Below, in pieces: positions 33,595 to 43,603 of a stretch of DNA of 64,000 bases. Numbering within the stretch: position 1 is the stretch's first letter; every line of letters starts with the position of its first letter. Under the pieces are notes generated by a model. It ran no database searches and was not told the origin of the DNA. It saw nothing but the letters and a program-made list of their open reading frames with translations. Location: NCBI GenBank assembly GCA_913020115.1, contig CAJWBQ010000022.1:18917-82916 (forward strand). The letters are read 5' to 3'. This stretch comes from an uncultured Cellvibrionales bacterium. GTDB taxonomy: Bacteria; Pseudomonadota; Gammaproteobacteria; Pseudomonadales; Cellvibrionaceae. The position numbers and the translations under genes were made by a program.

Positions 33595-34998
33595 TTACGC
33601 GGTGTCAAATAGGGTTTTTAAGTAAGTATTCAGAAATTTTCCTTCAGGATCAAGTTCCCGTCGCACAGTACTAAAATCATCCCAGCGCTCATAATTCACC
33701 GCCAGATCTTTGCGGTTCATGGTGTTGATTTTTCCCCAGTGTGGTCGGCCATGATACTTTCTGAAGATAGCTTCCACCGCTTTGAACATCGGTTTATGGT
33801 CTTCGCTGAAGTAACGGTGCACGGCGATGGAGCAGCAGTCGCGACCATAAAAAGGGCTCAGCCAAATGTCGTCACTTTTGACATAACGAAATTCGAAAGG
33901 GAAAAAGATCTCAGGGAAATATTTTTCCACCATTGCTCTCACTTCACGAAATGCTTTGAGGCCGTGTTCTCTTGGTAAATGATATTCCATTTCGTTAAAG
34001 CGTACGTTTCGCTCGCTGGCATAGTTTTCCCAAGAGTTGGCGACTACCACTTCCTTTTCAATGCCTTTGGCGACGCTGCTGAGTGCCAGTTCGCGAATTT
34101 TTGGCGACCAGCTTAGCCAGTCGCGAACTTGCTTCAGGGTTTCAGAGCCGTCATTGGGATCTATCTTTCCTGTTGTGGAAGGGGCTTCATCGGTGAAATT
34201 GTGTATATCATTGAAGCCCATTCCCGAAAATGGAACATAAATAAATTCATAGTTGCGATTGTTGTCCGCTAAAGACTCTGCATTTTCAAGTATTTCTTCA
34301 ATGGGGTGCCAAGTTGTTTCTCGTTTCAAGGTGTACTTGGGCATATTTTGCATGCGCACTTCGGTTAATACACCTAGGGCGCCAAGGTTGACACGGGCAG
34401 CCGCAAAAATATCGCTGTTGTGTTGTCGATCGCAATTAATCACTTCGCCTTTGGCGGTAACCAATTGCAGCCCCTCAACAAAATCAGGCAGACAACCAAG
34501 CGTGGTTCCGGTGCCGTGGGTGGCGGTTCCCAGTGCGCCCGCGAGGCTTTGTTCGTCAATGTCGGGCATGTTAATCATAGCCTGGCCAAGCTCGCCGAGT
34601 GGGCGGCCGATGTCGGCCAAGCGTGTGCCAGCTCTAATGACGGCTTGATGGCTTGCGGCATCGTGAGAGATCACGCCGCTTAAGCGACTTAACGAAACAA
34701 TAGTATCGTCAGTGGGCACTAGTGGCATAAAGGAGTGACCCGCGCCTACGGGACGTACACAACCCTTCGTGCTGGTGATCAATTCTTGTAATTCGGCGAC
34801 ACTTCCTGGCGCTTTACGGGCCTGTGGGAAACATTCTTCAGAGCCCGACCAATTGCGCCATGCAATCGATCTGCGCGCTGTTTTTTGGGCCGTAATTGCG
34901 CCTACCGTTGTCGCAGAGTTGGCCAGTGACAAGGCGGGTGCCAGCGCCGTGCCTGCGGCTGTCGAAATCATAAGGCTGAGTAAGTTGCGACGGTTCAT
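33595..34998 (-). CDS. Tat-type FAD-linked oxidase (aldonolactone oxidase family)
   Basis: Related to D-arabinono- and L-gulono-1,4-lactone oxidases. The N-terminus 'NRRNLLSLMISTAAGTALA' is a probable Tat signal. The FAD-binding (PCMH) domain has 'VRPVGAGHSF', where H88 is the position of covalent FAD attachment in this family, and the C-terminal domain ends with the hallmark HWGK (H420). Length (467) fits. Export through Tat would place a folded flavoprotein in the periplasm, where the cytochrome c lipoprotein encoded 75 bp upstream is an obvious electron acceptor. So it probably works as a dehydrogenase and not as an O2-using oxidase; that is inference from the operon. Substrate may be a sugar lactone, polyol or other alcohol. 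Confidence 0.9.
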   Translation of the reverse strand: MNRRNLLSLMISTAAGTALAPALSLANSATTVGAITAQKTARRSIAWRNWSGSEECFPQARKAPGSVAELQELITSTKGCVRPVGAGHSFMPLVPTDDTIVSLSRLSGVISHDAASHQAVIRAGTRLADIGRPLGELGQAMINMPDIDEQSLAGALGTATHGTGTTLGCLPDFVEGLQLVTAKGEVINCDRQHNSDIFAAARVNLGALGVLTEVRMQNMPKYTLKRETTWHPIEEILENAESLADNNRNYEFIYVPFSGMGFNDIHNFTDEAPSTTGKIDPNDGSETLKQVRDWLSWSPKIRELALSSVAKGIEKEVVVANSWENYASERNVRFNEMEYHLPREHGLKAFREVRAMVEKYFPEIFFPFEFRYVKSDDIWLSPFYGRDCCSIAVHRYFSEDHKPMFKAVEAIFRKYHGRPHWGKINTMNRKDLAVNYERWDDFSTVRRELDPEGKFLNTYLKTLFDTA

Positions 34999-35072
34999 CT
35001 TTGGTGTAACTCCTGCACATCAATATTCTATTTCGGAAGTACTATTGGGTAAAAAACAGCATCTAAAATAAT

Positions 35073-35444
35073 TCACTGCGCCATAAATTCAATCAAGGCG
35101 CGAAATTGTTCGGGTTCACACTCCATACACAAGCCTAAAGGAGGCATGCCTCCGTAACCATCAATGACATGATCAATCAGCACGTCCATGCCCTGAGCCA
35201 TACGAGGTTCCCACGACTGTCGGTCGCCGGTTAATGGCGCGACGGTGTCGGCAACAGCGTGGCAAGAAATGCAGCTGCGGCCGTAAACCTCTGCAAGCTC
35301 GGCATCGGCCGGCATTAGCGATTTGGCATTTTGCAAAATCACGGCTGAGTTGATTTCAGGCGCGTCGCTACCGCAGCCTGTCATCAACATTGAAATACAC
35401 GCACCCAAAAACAGGGTGCAAAGGCCCTTAATGCTCACAAACAC
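35073..35444 (-). CDS. Cytochrome c5-like lipoprotein
   Basis: A 123-residue monoheme c-type cytochrome. The lipobox 'LMTGC' puts lipid on C24, so it is anchored in a membrane facing the periplasm. Heme is bound through C58-I-S-C61-H62, with M100 ('GYGGMPPLG') as the distal ligand. The extra pair C106/C109 right after is typical of cytochrome c5. Between a TonB receptor gene (48 bp upstream) and the Tat flavoprotein gene (74 bp downstream), it very likely takes electrons from the flavoprotein. Confidence 0.92.
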   Translation of the reverse strand: MFVSIKGLCTLFLGACISMLMTGCGSDAPEINSAVILQNAKSLMPADAELAEVYGRSCISCHAVADTVAPLTGDRQSWEPRMAQGMDVLIDHVIDGYGGMPPLGLCMECEPEQFRALIEFMAQ

Positions 35445-35492
35445 AGGTCTCCTTATTGGGGATTAATAATTGCGTTCAAAGTTTCGCTCGCA

Positions 35493-37760
35493 TTAAAAGT
35501 GATAGCTCACATCCAAACCGTAGAATCTTGGATTGGAACGAATGCCTGACGGAGAACCGATAGTTGTTGAACCTTCGCTGAGGCTATACAGATACTCTTC
35601 ATCAGTCAGGTTTTGTCCCCATAAGGATGCTTGCCAATGTTCGCTGGCATCGCGGTAAGTTATGCGGGCGTTGATATTGTCATAGGCGTCTGTCAGTTGG
35701 TTTATATTTTGGTCGGCTAAGAATTGCGCTGTGGGGTCAGCTGAATGCAGAGGTGGATAATCTCTGTCGCCAACATAACTATAATCAACACGCATAGACA
35801 ACTCACCGGCTGCGCCTAGGCTGATGACATACTCAGCACCTAGGTTATAAGTTTCTTCGGCCACATTGGTGAGAGGTTTCCCTGTGCGATCGTCCACAGC
35901 GGTCTCGGCACCCAGAAGCTGAAACTCTGTGACTTCGGTATCGAGGTAGTTGTAGTTCGCACTCACGGTTAGGTTTTCAGTAGCGGCCCAAGTTAGATCT
36001 ACTTCCAAACCTTGCCCCTCAGCGTCCTGATTGCGAATGATGAGTTGAGTTATGCCTGTATTTGCATCAGGAATTTCGGCGTACTCTTGTAAATCTTCGT
36101 ATACGTAAGAATACAGCGATGCATTCATGCGCAGGCGTGAATTTAGCCAGGTGCTTTTCAGTCCCAATTCCAAGTTACTGACCTGTTCTTCGTCAAATGG
36201 CAGCGCTACCTGAGTAGAGTTAAAGCCACCCGCTTTGTAACCGGTGGCGTAGCTGAGATACACCATGGCGTCTTCGGCGAAGGCATAGTCCACTACCAGT
36301 CTACTGCTGAGATTGCTCCAGCTGTCGTCCATTTCCAAGCCGTCTGTTGCCACTGGGAAGAGAATGCCAAAACCGTAAAGGTTGTAGAGCGTTGTCAATT
36401 CGTACTCTTTTTTGTCGCGGGTATAACGAAGGCCTGCGGTTAAGCTCAGCTCTTCTGTGAGCGAGTAAGTCATGTCGCCATAAACCGCCGCGCTCGTGCT
36501 AACCAAGTCGCCACTGGCTTGCTCGGGAAACAAATCGTTGGGGGGAAGGAAGGGTCCGATGATGGCGTTGATGATACCGTTCGCTAAAACTGTGCGGGTG
36601 TCTTGTTTGCCGTGCTCTCGGGAATACATTAGCCCTAGGTTCCAGCGAAGGTCGTCTTCCGCCAGAGACGTTAAGCGAAATTCCTGGCTGAAGAAGGTGT
36701 TTTCTTCTACGTTTTCGGTTGTGAAGAACAGCGGAACAGCGCCCGCTGTGGACGCGAATAAATCGGTGCCATCTTCGTCTCGCAAGTTATTAGTTTCAAA
36801 TCGCTTGATGGCGGTAATAGAGCTCAGCACTACCTTGTCAAAGTCTGATTCAACGGTAATAGATGCGCCCCACAAGTCTAGAGTTTCGTGTGGCGTTACA
36901 TCTAACTGCGTATCTCCGTAGGCGTCGCCAAATAATAGGCTGCTATCAACCGCGGCATTTTGGTCCAGGTTTGAGTAATCTATTTGGGCTATTACTTGGG
37001 TGTCTTCGCTAGCGTTCCAACGCAGGCTGGCACGAGCACCGCCGTTATTTTCATCGCTCAATTTCTCGCCGTTAAAACGGTTCTTTCGGTAACCGTCTCG
37101 ATTGTTATCCATCAGGTTTATTCGTAGGGCCAAGTCATCTGAAAGCGGCACATTCACCATGGCTTCAAATTTTTGCTTGTTGTAATTGCCCATGTTCATG
37201 CCCAGCCTCGCTTCAAATTCGTCGCTGGGTTTCTTTGAAATTAAGTGGATGGCGCCTGCGGCGGCATTTTTACCAAACAAGGTGCCCTGTGGCCCTTTCA
37301 ATACTTCAACACGTTCAATATCCTGAAAAGCCGTTAAGGAAGCACCCGAGCGACCAGAATATACTCCGTCCACATAAACCGCCACGGCGGGGTCGGCGCC
37401 AATGCCAAAGTCGCTGGTAGAGATGCCTCGAATACTGAAGCGGGGCTGAGTAGGCTGGGTTACACGAGTCTCGAGGCCTGGTGTGTGTATACCTAGGTCA
37501 CTAATATCTTGGGCGCCCACGTCTTGGATAAAGTTTGCAGACATGGCGCTAATTGCAATGGGAACGTCTTGGATACTTTGCGCGCGTTTTTGCGCAGTAA
37601 CGACGATTTCTTCCAGAAAGATTGAGTCTTGAGACAGCGCCGAGGTGCTGCAGGTCGCCATGATCGCCAGAGCCAATAATTGATGAGACCCAAGGGTCAT
37701 GGCGCCGCGCTGAATATTATTAGCCGTTAGTTTTGTAGAAAGTCGTGTGCTTGCAAACAT
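35493..37760 (-). CDS. TonB-dependent outer-membrane receptor
   Basis: I start at ATG 37760, preceded by AGAGGAC, not at the in-frame ATG 37853. The 755-residue product has a signal peptide (ending near 'STSALSQ'), a TonB box 'LEEIVVTAQKR', plug motifs 'FSIRGISTSDFG' and 'VEVLKGPQGTLFGKNA', and a barrel ending in 'LDVSYHF'. There is no STN domain. It heads an operon with a cytochrome c, a Tat flavoprotein and a Tat PLP enzyme, so its cargo may be the substrate of these periplasmic enzymes. The divergent AraC gene (37969) is the likely activator. Confidence 0.93.
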   Translation of the reverse strand: MFASTRLSTKLTANNIQRGAMTLGSHQLLALAIMATCSTSALSQDSIFLEEIVVTAQKRAQSIQDVPIAISAMSANFIQDVGAQDISDLGIHTPGLETRVTQPTQPRFSIRGISTSDFGIGADPAVAVYVDGVYSGRSGASLTAFQDIERVEVLKGPQGTLFGKNAAAGAIHLISKKPSDEFEARLGMNMGNYNKQKFEAMVNVPLSDDLALRINLMDNNRDGYRKNRFNGEKLSDENNGGARASLRWNASEDTQVIAQIDYSNLDQNAAVDSSLLFGDAYGDTQLDVTPHETLDLWGASITVESDFDKVVLSSITAIKRFETNNLRDEDGTDLFASTAGAVPLFFTTENVEENTFFSQEFRLTSLAEDDLRWNLGLMYSREHGKQDTRTVLANGIINAIIGPFLPPNDLFPEQASGDLVSTSAAVYGDMTYSLTEELSLTAGLRYTRDKKEYELTTLYNLYGFGILFPVATDGLEMDDSWSNLSSRLVVDYAFAEDAMVYLSYATGYKAGGFNSTQVALPFDEEQVSNLELGLKSTWLNSRLRMNASLYSYVYEDLQEYAEIPDANTGITQLIIRNQDAEGQGLEVDLTWAATENLTVSANYNYLDTEVTEFQLLGAETAVDDRTGKPLTNVAEETYNLGAEYVISLGAAGELSMRVDYSYVGDRDYPPLHSADPTAQFLADQNINQLTDAYDNINARITYRDASEHWQASLWGQNLTDEEYLYSLSEGSTTIGSPSGIRSNPRFYGLDVSYHF

Positions 37761-37806
37761 TGGGACGTCCTCTCTCGATTTATTATCATTTTTTGTTGGC
37801 GGGTTA

Positions 37807-37828
37807 CCTGTGTATACTCGGTCACAGG
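37807..37828. promoter_or_regulatory. Inverted repeat in the TonB receptor/AraC intergenic region
   Basis: CCTGTG (37807-37812) and CACAGG (37823-37828) are exact complements 10 bp apart, 47 bp upstream of the TonB receptor start. A second, ATGGCC-N16-GGCCAT, lies at 37891-37918 closer to the AraC gene. Either could be a regulator site. Confidence 0.3.
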
Positions 37829-37968
37829 AAAAATTAGTCTTCACCCTAGGCACATCTTAAAAATATTCGTTTATGACTAAAACCACATAAATGGCCAGAG
37901 CGCTACAAATGCGGCCATAAAGAAAATATTGAGGGAGTGGTTTCACTATCAAATCCATAAACGAGACA

Positions 37969-38994
37969 TTGCGCGCACCTCTGCCCAAGTTTGAGCGGTC
38001 TGACCCTGTCATTCCCATTTACTTATTTCAATTGCTGAAAAAAGTTCTCCAAGAGCTAGATGTTGATGTTCAAGAACTGACCAAAAATACCGGCATTGGG
38101 CGTGAAGAACTAGACCACTTGGACACTCTGTTATCTTTTGATCAAAGTCTAGGTATTTTGAAAAATGCCTTGCAGCTCAGTGGCAACCCGGCACTGGGTT
38201 TGGAGATCGGCAAGAGAGAGAGCCTAAGTGATCTTGGTATGTTGGGCTATGCCATTGCCAGCTGTAAAAATGGTTGGGACGCCTTGTATATATCCGCCAG
38301 CTACTACCAGACATCAACTAATCTCACCACTCTAGAGATGAACGTCTCCGAGGGTTTGTGGACTCGTAAATCAACCCCTATTCACCCCGTGGAACCAGAA
38401 TTATTTCGATTGATTGTTGAAGAGGACCTCTGTGGCACACTCAATATAGCGCGAGATTTTGGCAGCACTGAGATGGACATACTGGAAGCTCATTTTGCTT
38501 ACCCCGAGCCCAGCTATGTCGACCACTACCAAGAGTTTTTTGGCTGTCCTCTGGTGTTTGACGCCCCGGTCAGTCAGTTAGTGTTCCCAGAGAGCTGTCT
38601 GCAGATTAACAATCAAAGTTACAACAGAATAACCGAAGATCTCGCACTCAAGCTCTGCGATGAAATGCTTGAGCAGCAAGATTCCAAGCGCAGTCTTGTG
38701 AGCAAGGTGCATATGGCCTTGCTAAGACATCCAGACAACTTCCCCAGTGTGCAGGGCGTTGCCCTAGAGTTGGCGATGAGCGAGCGCAATTTGCGGCGTG
38801 CGCTAAAAGACCTGGGCACGTCTTATAAAGTAATTTTCAATAACGTGCGAAAGGAAATAGCGATTCGCTACCTAGAAAATTCTGATCTGGCCATGGAAGA
38901 CATTGCACACTTACTGGGTTTCAGCGACAGCTCCAGCTTTTATCGCTCGTTTAAACAGTGGACCAACAAAGCGCCTACGGCCTACCGGCCCTAA
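37969..38994 (+). CDS. AraC-family regulator (OruR type)
   Basis: A 341-residue activator with an N-terminal OruR-like domain ('SDPVIPIYLFQLLKKVLQEL', 'GNPALGLEIGKRESLSDLGML') and a C-terminal helix-turn-helix pair ('GVALELAMSERNLRRALKDLG', 'MEDIAHLLGFSDSSSFYRSF'). No ATG fits the start: the only standard start codon before the conserved domain is TTG at 37969, with a poor ribosome site, and the frame is open from 37933. It is divergent from the TonB receptor operon at 32288-37760 and is its likely regulator. Confidence 0.88.
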   Translation: MRAPLPKFERSDPVIPIYLFQLLKKVLQELDVDVQELTKNTGIGREELDHLDTLLSFDQSLGILKNALQLSGNPALGLEIGKRESLSDLGMLGYAIASCKNGWDALYISASYYQTSTNLTTLEMNVSEGLWTRKSTPIHPVEPELFRLIVEEDLCGTLNIARDFGSTEMDILEAHFAYPEPSYVDHYQEFFGCPLVFDAPVSQLVFPESCLQINNQSYNRITEDLALKLCDEMLEQQDSKRSLVSKVHMALLRHPDNFPSVQGVALELAMSERNLRRALKDLGTSYKVIFNNVRKEIAIRYLENSDLAMEDIAHLLGFSDSSSFYRSFKQWTNKAPTAYRP

Positions 38995-39021
38995 ATCTCT
39001 GCCCGTGGGCTGTAGTTCCCC

Positions 39022-40041
39022 CTAGCCGTGCCGCCGCAAATTACGATAGGCAAGCGGCGTCATGCCAGTCCAGCCCTTAAATGCTCGAATAAAATTACTC
39101 GCTTCAGTAAACCCAAGCTCAAAGGCCACCGCTTCGATTTTAAGATGCTTGTTAGTAATCAGGTGGAATGCGAGATCTCGCCGAGTGTCTTCTTTTAGTT
39201 GCTGAAATGAATAACCCTCAGTTTTGAGGCGACGACGCAGTGTCTGCGGGGTGGTGCCAAAATGAATCGCGGCAAGGGGCAGTTGAGGGTTGTTTGAACC
39301 CTGTCGAAAGCAGCGTTCCATCCATTCCCGTAACTTAATGGACACAGAGGTTGAGTGACGGGCTTGAGTCAGAATACTTTCCTGGGGGCGGCGCAATAAT
39401 TCATCTAGCTCATCCATATTTCGCTGCGGCTCCAGCAGCAGCGACTCGCGCGGAAAACTGATGGCATTTCGCTTTTGCTCGAACAGCACTGGAGCACCAA
39501 AAAACATATAGCGATATTCACTGGCGTAGCTGGGCATGGGCGTACGCAATTGTACTTGTTGGATAGGAATGAAATCGCCGGCTAACCAGCAGTGCGTCCG
39601 GTGCAAAGCACAGAGTGAAGATTCAATGATGTAGCTGGTGGTAGTGGTCGAAGCCAGCTGTGCGTCTATCGCGTAGGTGCCAATATCATCGGTAAACTGG
39701 GTGTAACCTGAAATACTTCCCGCTAACAGGTTTATGCCGTCTTTCCACTGGCGCAGCGATTCCGCCAAGGTGCGGCTGCCAATACTTGCGCGTGCCAGCA
39801 GTTTAAACGTGCCCATCTTCTGGGGTTCGGCCAATAAACCCATAGTTTCGTCTCGCAAGAGCACTGTGAGCGATTGAGATAACCGAGCAAAATCCTCGGA
39901 ACTCACGCGCAGCCTTTCATTGTAGAGTGTTTGTACCGGAATTCCTTGAGCCTCTAGTATGTCCTCGGCGTTATATCCCTTAGATACAGCGCCTTCAAGC
40001 ATGGCCTTAATAAACGCCGGTGCGACGGTAACCGATTTCAC
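39022..40041 (-). CDS. AraC-family regulator (OruR type)
   Basis: A 339-residue protein of the same design as the other OruR-type regulators here: N-terminal domain from '[20 protein letters not shown]' and a C-terminal helix-turn-helix pair ('[20 protein letters not shown]', '[23 protein letters not shown]'). It is divergent from the second beta-oxidation operon (40181-45949), 139 bp apart, and is probably its activator. It most resembles the regulator at 18037, suggesting the two fatty-acid-type operons are controlled by related proteins. Confidence 0.92.
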   Translation of the reverse strand: MKSVTVAPAFIKAMLEGAVSKGYNAEDILEAQGIPVQTLYNERLRVSSEDFARLSQSLTVLLRDETMGLLAEPQKMGTFKLLARASIGSRTLAESLRQWKDGINLLAGSISGYTQFTDDIGTYAIDAQLASTTTTSYIIESSLCALHRTHCWLAGDFIPIQQVQLRTPMPSYASEYRYMFFGAPVLFEQKRNAISFPRESLLLEPQRNMDELDELLRRPQESILTQARHSTSVSIKLREWMERCFRQGSNNPQLPLAAIHFGTTPQTLRRRLKTEGYSFQQLKEDTRRDLAFHLITNKHLKIEAVAFELGFTEASNFIRAFKGWTGMTPLAYRNLRRHG

Positions 40042-40064
40042 AGTAGTTTACTCATTTATAGAAA

Positions 40065-40123
40065 TTGCCATGAATTGTAACAAAATGATTATAATTATGA
40101 ACCCCTATGACATGGAAATAGGG
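40065..40123 (+). promoter_or_regulatory. Possible promoter and inverted repeat before beta-oxidation operon
   Basis: A perfect TATAAT (40090-40095) has TTGCCA 19 bp upstream (40065-40070). Just after it CCCTAT (40103-40108) and ATAGGG (40118-40123) form an exact inverted repeat 9 bp apart, which could be a regulator site. Spacing of the -35 box is long, so this is tentative. Confidence 0.35.
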
Positions 40124-40180
40124 CTGGCGCTGGGGCATGATGAGGTAAATGACCTTACCATCCATATTGAGAGGCAGCAC

Positions 40181-41389
40181 ATGACCCACCACGCATACAT
40201 TTACGACGCTGTACGCACGCCGCGCAGCAAGGGCAAAACCAGCGGTTCGCTTTACGAAGTGAAGCCCATTGATCTTGGCGCAGGCTTGTTGAGAGGTTTA
40301 CAGGCCCGCCACGACCTAGACACGTCTTATGTTGATGATGTTGTGATGGGTTGCGTCACGCCAGTGGGCGAACAGGGCTCTGACGTTGCAAAAATGATTG
40401 TCCAGAATGCCGACTGGCACGAATCAGTTCCCGGCGTGCAGCTCGACCGTTTCTGCGCTTCAGGCCTTGAAGCCGTTAATATCGCTGCGCAAAAAATTGC
40501 CTCGGGGTGGGAAGACTTGGTATTAGCCGGCGGCATTGAATGCATGTCTCGTGTACCTATGGGTTCGAACGGTGGAGCCATGGGTGGTGACACAGCGTTC
40601 GCAGATAAGACAGGTTTTGTACCGCAGGGCATTGGTGCCGACGTGATTGCAAACTTGGAAGGTTGGAGTCGCGAAGACGTAGACACCTACGCTGTGGAGT
40701 CTCAGCGTCGAGCAACTCACGCCCGCGACAATGGTTACTTCGACAAGTCAGTTATGCCTGTTCGCGACAAAAACGGCATCATTATTTTAGAGCGCGATGA
40801 CTTCATCAAACCCGGCACTACCCTCGAGGCCCTAGGTGGTTTGAAGGCGTCCTTTGAATTGCACGGCAGCATCGGTTTTGATGATGTAATTCTACGTAAA
40901 TACCCACAGCTTGAGCGAGTTGAGCACGTTCACACTCCAGGAAATTCCTCGGGCATTGTTGACGGTGCCAGTGCGGTGCTAATCGGCAGTGAGAAGGCGG
41001 GCAAAGACCTAGGCCTAACGCCGCGCGCTCGTATCTTGGCCACGGCTGTGCTGTCAACAGACCCAATTATTATGCTCACAGGCCCGGGCCCTGCGGCCAA
41101 AAAGGCTTTACAAAAAGCAGGTTTGAAGGCCTCTGATATTGATCTTTGGGAAATTAATGAAGCCTTTGCCTCGGTGGCCATGCGCTACATGAAAGACTTG
41201 GATATTAGCCACGAGATCACCAACGTGAACGGCGGCGCCATTGCCATGGGCCACCCATTGGGCGCTACGGGTGCCATGTTGGTTAGCACCATGGTAGACG
41301 AGCTAGAGCGACGCGGTCTGAAGCGCGCCATGCTGTCTTTATGTGTGGGTGGTGGCATGGGTATCTCCACCATTATCGAGCGCGTGTAA
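40181..41389 (+). CDS. Acetyl-CoA C-acyltransferase (thiolase)
   Basis: I start at ATG 40181 with GAGG ahead; the longer frame from 39959 runs into the divergent AraC gene. The 402-residue enzyme has nucleophile C92 in '[14 protein letters not shown]', 'NEAFASV', '[10 protein letters not shown]' and the C-terminal '[17 protein letters not shown]' cysteine, so it is a complete degradative thiolase. It is the first gene of an operon with a FadB-like multifunctional protein, an acyl-CoA dehydrogenase and a racemase-type CoA enzyme, and would supply the last step of each beta-oxidation turn. Confidence 0.95.
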   Translation: MTHHAYIYDAVRTPRSKGKTSGSLYEVKPIDLGAGLLRGLQARHDLDTSYVDDVVMGCVTPVGEQGSDVAKMIVQNADWHESVPGVQLDRFCASGLEAVNIAAQKIASGWEDLVLAGGIECMSRVPMGSNGGAMGGDTAFADKTGFVPQGIGADVIANLEGWSREDVDTYAVESQRRATHARDNGYFDKSVMPVRDKNGIIILERDDFIKPGTTLEALGGLKASFELHGSIGFDDVILRKYPQLERVEHVHTPGNSSGIVDGASAVLIGSEKAGKDLGLTPRARILATAVLSTDPIIMLTGPGPAAKKALQKAGLKASDIDLWEINEAFASVAMRYMKDLDISHEITNVNGGAIAMGHPLGATGAMLVSTMVDELERRGLKRAMLSLCVGGGMGISTIIERV

Positions 41390-41433
41390 ACGCAGACCAC
41401 CTCCGAATTTAAGCGAAGCTTAGGAACAAAATC

Positions 41434-43581
41434 ATGAGTGTATTTAAGTACGAGAAAGACGCCGACGGCATTGTAACCGTCACCATGGACATGACCGGCC
41501 CCGTGAATGCCATGAACAAAGAATACGGCATTGCTATGGCCGAGACGGTAGAAAAGCTGGAAGCGGAAACTGAACTGAGCGGTGTGGTGTTTGCCTCCGC
41601 GAAAAAAGTCTTTTTTGCTGGCGGTGATTTGCACGACCTGTTGGCGGCACAGCCCAGTGATGCAGAATTATTTTTTAGTAACGTTGAAGCCGTTAAGTCG
41701 CAGTTGCGCCGTTTAGAAAAATTACCAGTGCCGGTAGTAGCGGCAATGAATGGCGCGGCCTTGGGCGGCGGTTTTGAGATCTGCTTGGCGTGTAATCACC
41801 GCATTGCCTATGATCATAAGTCTGTACAAATTGGTCTGCCAGAAGTTGGTTTGGGTTTGTTGCCCGGCGGTGGCGGAGTGGTGAGATTGGTTAATCTGCT
41901 CGGTTTGCAGACGGCCTTACCCTACCTCATGGAAGGTAAAAAAGTTGTGCCTGCTAAGGCACTCGCGGCCGGTATGATTCATGAACTGGTTGATTCACTA
42001 GAGGCTCTTCTGCCTCGCGCAAAAGCTTACATCCTTGAAGTTAAGGGGAATGCAGAAGCTGCGATACAGCCTTGGGACAAAAAGGGTCACAAAATACCAG
42101 GTGGCGGGGCGGGTTCTCCCAAACTTGCACAGGTACTTATGGCGGCACCAGCCATGTTGGCGCAAAAAACACGCGGCCTACTGCCGGCGCCGGTTGAAGT
42201 TCTTGATTGTGCGGTAGAAGCGGCTCGCTTAGATTTCGACGCGGCCTTGCGAGTTGAATCTCGCGGTCTCACTAAGTTGGTGATGACGCCAGAGGCGAAA
42301 AACCTCATCAGCACATTCTTTTTCCAAATGAATAAAGTTAATGGCGGTGCGTCTAGACCGCAAGAGGTGGCACCAAACCTAACCAAGAAAGTGGGCATTT
42401 TGGGTGCGGGTATGATGGGCCAGGGCATTGCCTATGTATCGGCGATGGCCGGCATTGAAGTGATTCTTAAGGATATGACGCAAGAGGCCGCCGACAAAGG
42501 TAAAGCCTATACCGAAAAATTGTTAGACAAGCGTATCTCTCGCGGGCGCATGACGGAAGAGAAAAAAGCCGAAGTACTTGCTTTGATTTTACCCACGGCA
42601 AGCAACGACGACTTGCAGGGCTGCGATCTGATTATTGAAGCTGTGTTTGAAAATGTTGAACTGAAAAATAAAATTACAGCTTCCACCGAGTCTTACCTAG
42701 CTGAGAACGGTGTGTGGGGTTCAAATACTTCAACACTGCCGATCAATTTGTTGTCGGAAGCCTCTAGTAAGCCAGAGAATTTTATCGGCATTCATTTCTT
42801 TTCACCGGTAGACAAAATGCCTTTGGTGGAAATTATATGCGGCGATAAAACCAGTGATGAAACACTGGCTAAAGCCTATGACTTCTCTCGTCAAATTAAG
42901 AAAACGCCTATTGTGGTCAACGATTCTCTGGGCTTCTTTACCTCGCGCACCTTTAGCACCTATCTAGATGAAGCCGCGCGTATGGTTGTAGAGGGTTTGC
43001 ATCCAGTGATTGTGGACAATATGGGTAAAGCCATCGGTATGCCTGTAGGACCCTTGACTGTGCACGATGAAACCAGTCAGCAACTGTCTAGAAAGGCTAT
43101 GGATACCTGGGCCGACATGGGCGTTAAAGGCAAATTTGGCGAAGCTGCCGCGCAAGAAAAAGTGCTGACCTTTTTGTTGGACGAAAATGGCCGAGGCGGT
43201 CGTCATCACGACGGCGGGTACTATACCTATGGTGCTGATGGCAGCAAAAATATTTGGCCAAAATTGCTTGAAAAGTTCCATCGCGCTGAGGTCTCGCTAC
43301 CCGAGCAAGACATCAAAGATCGACTCTTATTCCGTCAAGTGATTGAATCGCTAAAATGTTTGGAAACCAATGTTTTGCGCTCAGTGGCCGATGGCAACAT
43401 CGGTTCTATAATGGGCATTGGTGCCCCTATATGGACTGGAGGCTATCTACAATTTGTGAATACCTACGGCCTAGAAAAATTTCAAAAGCGCTGTACGGAA
43501 ATGAGTGCTGAATTTGGCGAGCGCTTTACCTGCCCAGCCATTGTGGCTGAGAAAATTGCGTCGGGTGAAACCTTCGTCTAG
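41434..43581 (+). CDS. Multifunctional beta-oxidation protein: enoyl-CoA hydratase / 3-hydroxyacyl-CoA dehydrogenase (FadB/FadJ-like)
   Basis: A 715-residue two-enzyme protein. The N-terminal crotonase half (about 1-200) has 'FAGGDLHDLL', 'GAALGGGFEI' and 'GLPEVGLGLLPGGGG' with both catalytic glutamates. The dehydrogenase half has the NAD motif 'VGILGAGMMGQGIAY' near residue 310 and 'GIHFFSPVDKMPLVEII', which holds the catalytic histidine. AGGAACAAAATC precedes the ATG. It carries out hydration and then oxidation of the 3-hydroxyacyl-CoA, and the thiolase encoded 44 bp upstream would complete the turn, as in FadAB complexes. Gene order (thiolase first) is reversed relative to E. coli fadBA. 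Confidence 0.95.
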   Translation: MSVFKYEKDADGIVTVTMDMTGPVNAMNKEYGIAMAETVEKLEAETELSGVVFASAKKVFFAGGDLHDLLAAQPSDAELFFSNVEAVKSQLRRLEKLPVPVVAAMNGAALGGGFEICLACNHRIAYDHKSVQIGLPEVGLGLLPGGGGVVRLVNLLGLQTALPYLMEGKKVVPAKALAAGMIHELVDSLEALLPRAKAYILEVKGNAEAAIQPWDKKGHKIPGGGAGSPKLAQVLMAAPAMLAQKTRGLLPAPVEVLDCAVEAARLDFDAALRVESRGLTKLVMTPEAKNLISTFFFQMNKVNGGASRPQEVAPNLTKKVGILGAGMMGQGIAYVSAMAGIEVILKDMTQEAADKGKAYTEKLLDKRISRGRMTEEKKAEVLALILPTASNDDLQGCDLIIEAVFENVELKNKITASTESYLAENGVWGSNTSTLPINLLSEASSKPENFIGIHFFSPVDKMPLVEIICGDKTSDETLAKAYDFSRQIKKTPIVVNDSLGFFTSRTFSTYLDEAARMVVEGLHPVIVDNMGKAIGMPVGPLTVHDETSQQLSRKAMDTWADMGVKGKFGEAAAQEKVLTFLLDENGRGGRHHDGGYYTYGADGSKNIWPKLLEKFHRAEVSLPEQDIKDRLLFRQVIESLKCLETNVLRSVADGNIGSIMGIGAPIWTGGYLQFVNTYGLEKFQKRCTEMSAEFGERFTCPAIVAEKIASGETFV

Positions 43582-43603
43582 CCGCTTTCCTATAAGAATG
43601 TGA

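Noticed and set aside
39959..40180. Longer N-terminus for the thiolase of the second beta-oxidation operon
   Set aside because: It would overlap the divergent AraC gene and add 74 residues not found in thiolases; ATG 40181 has a good ribosome site.
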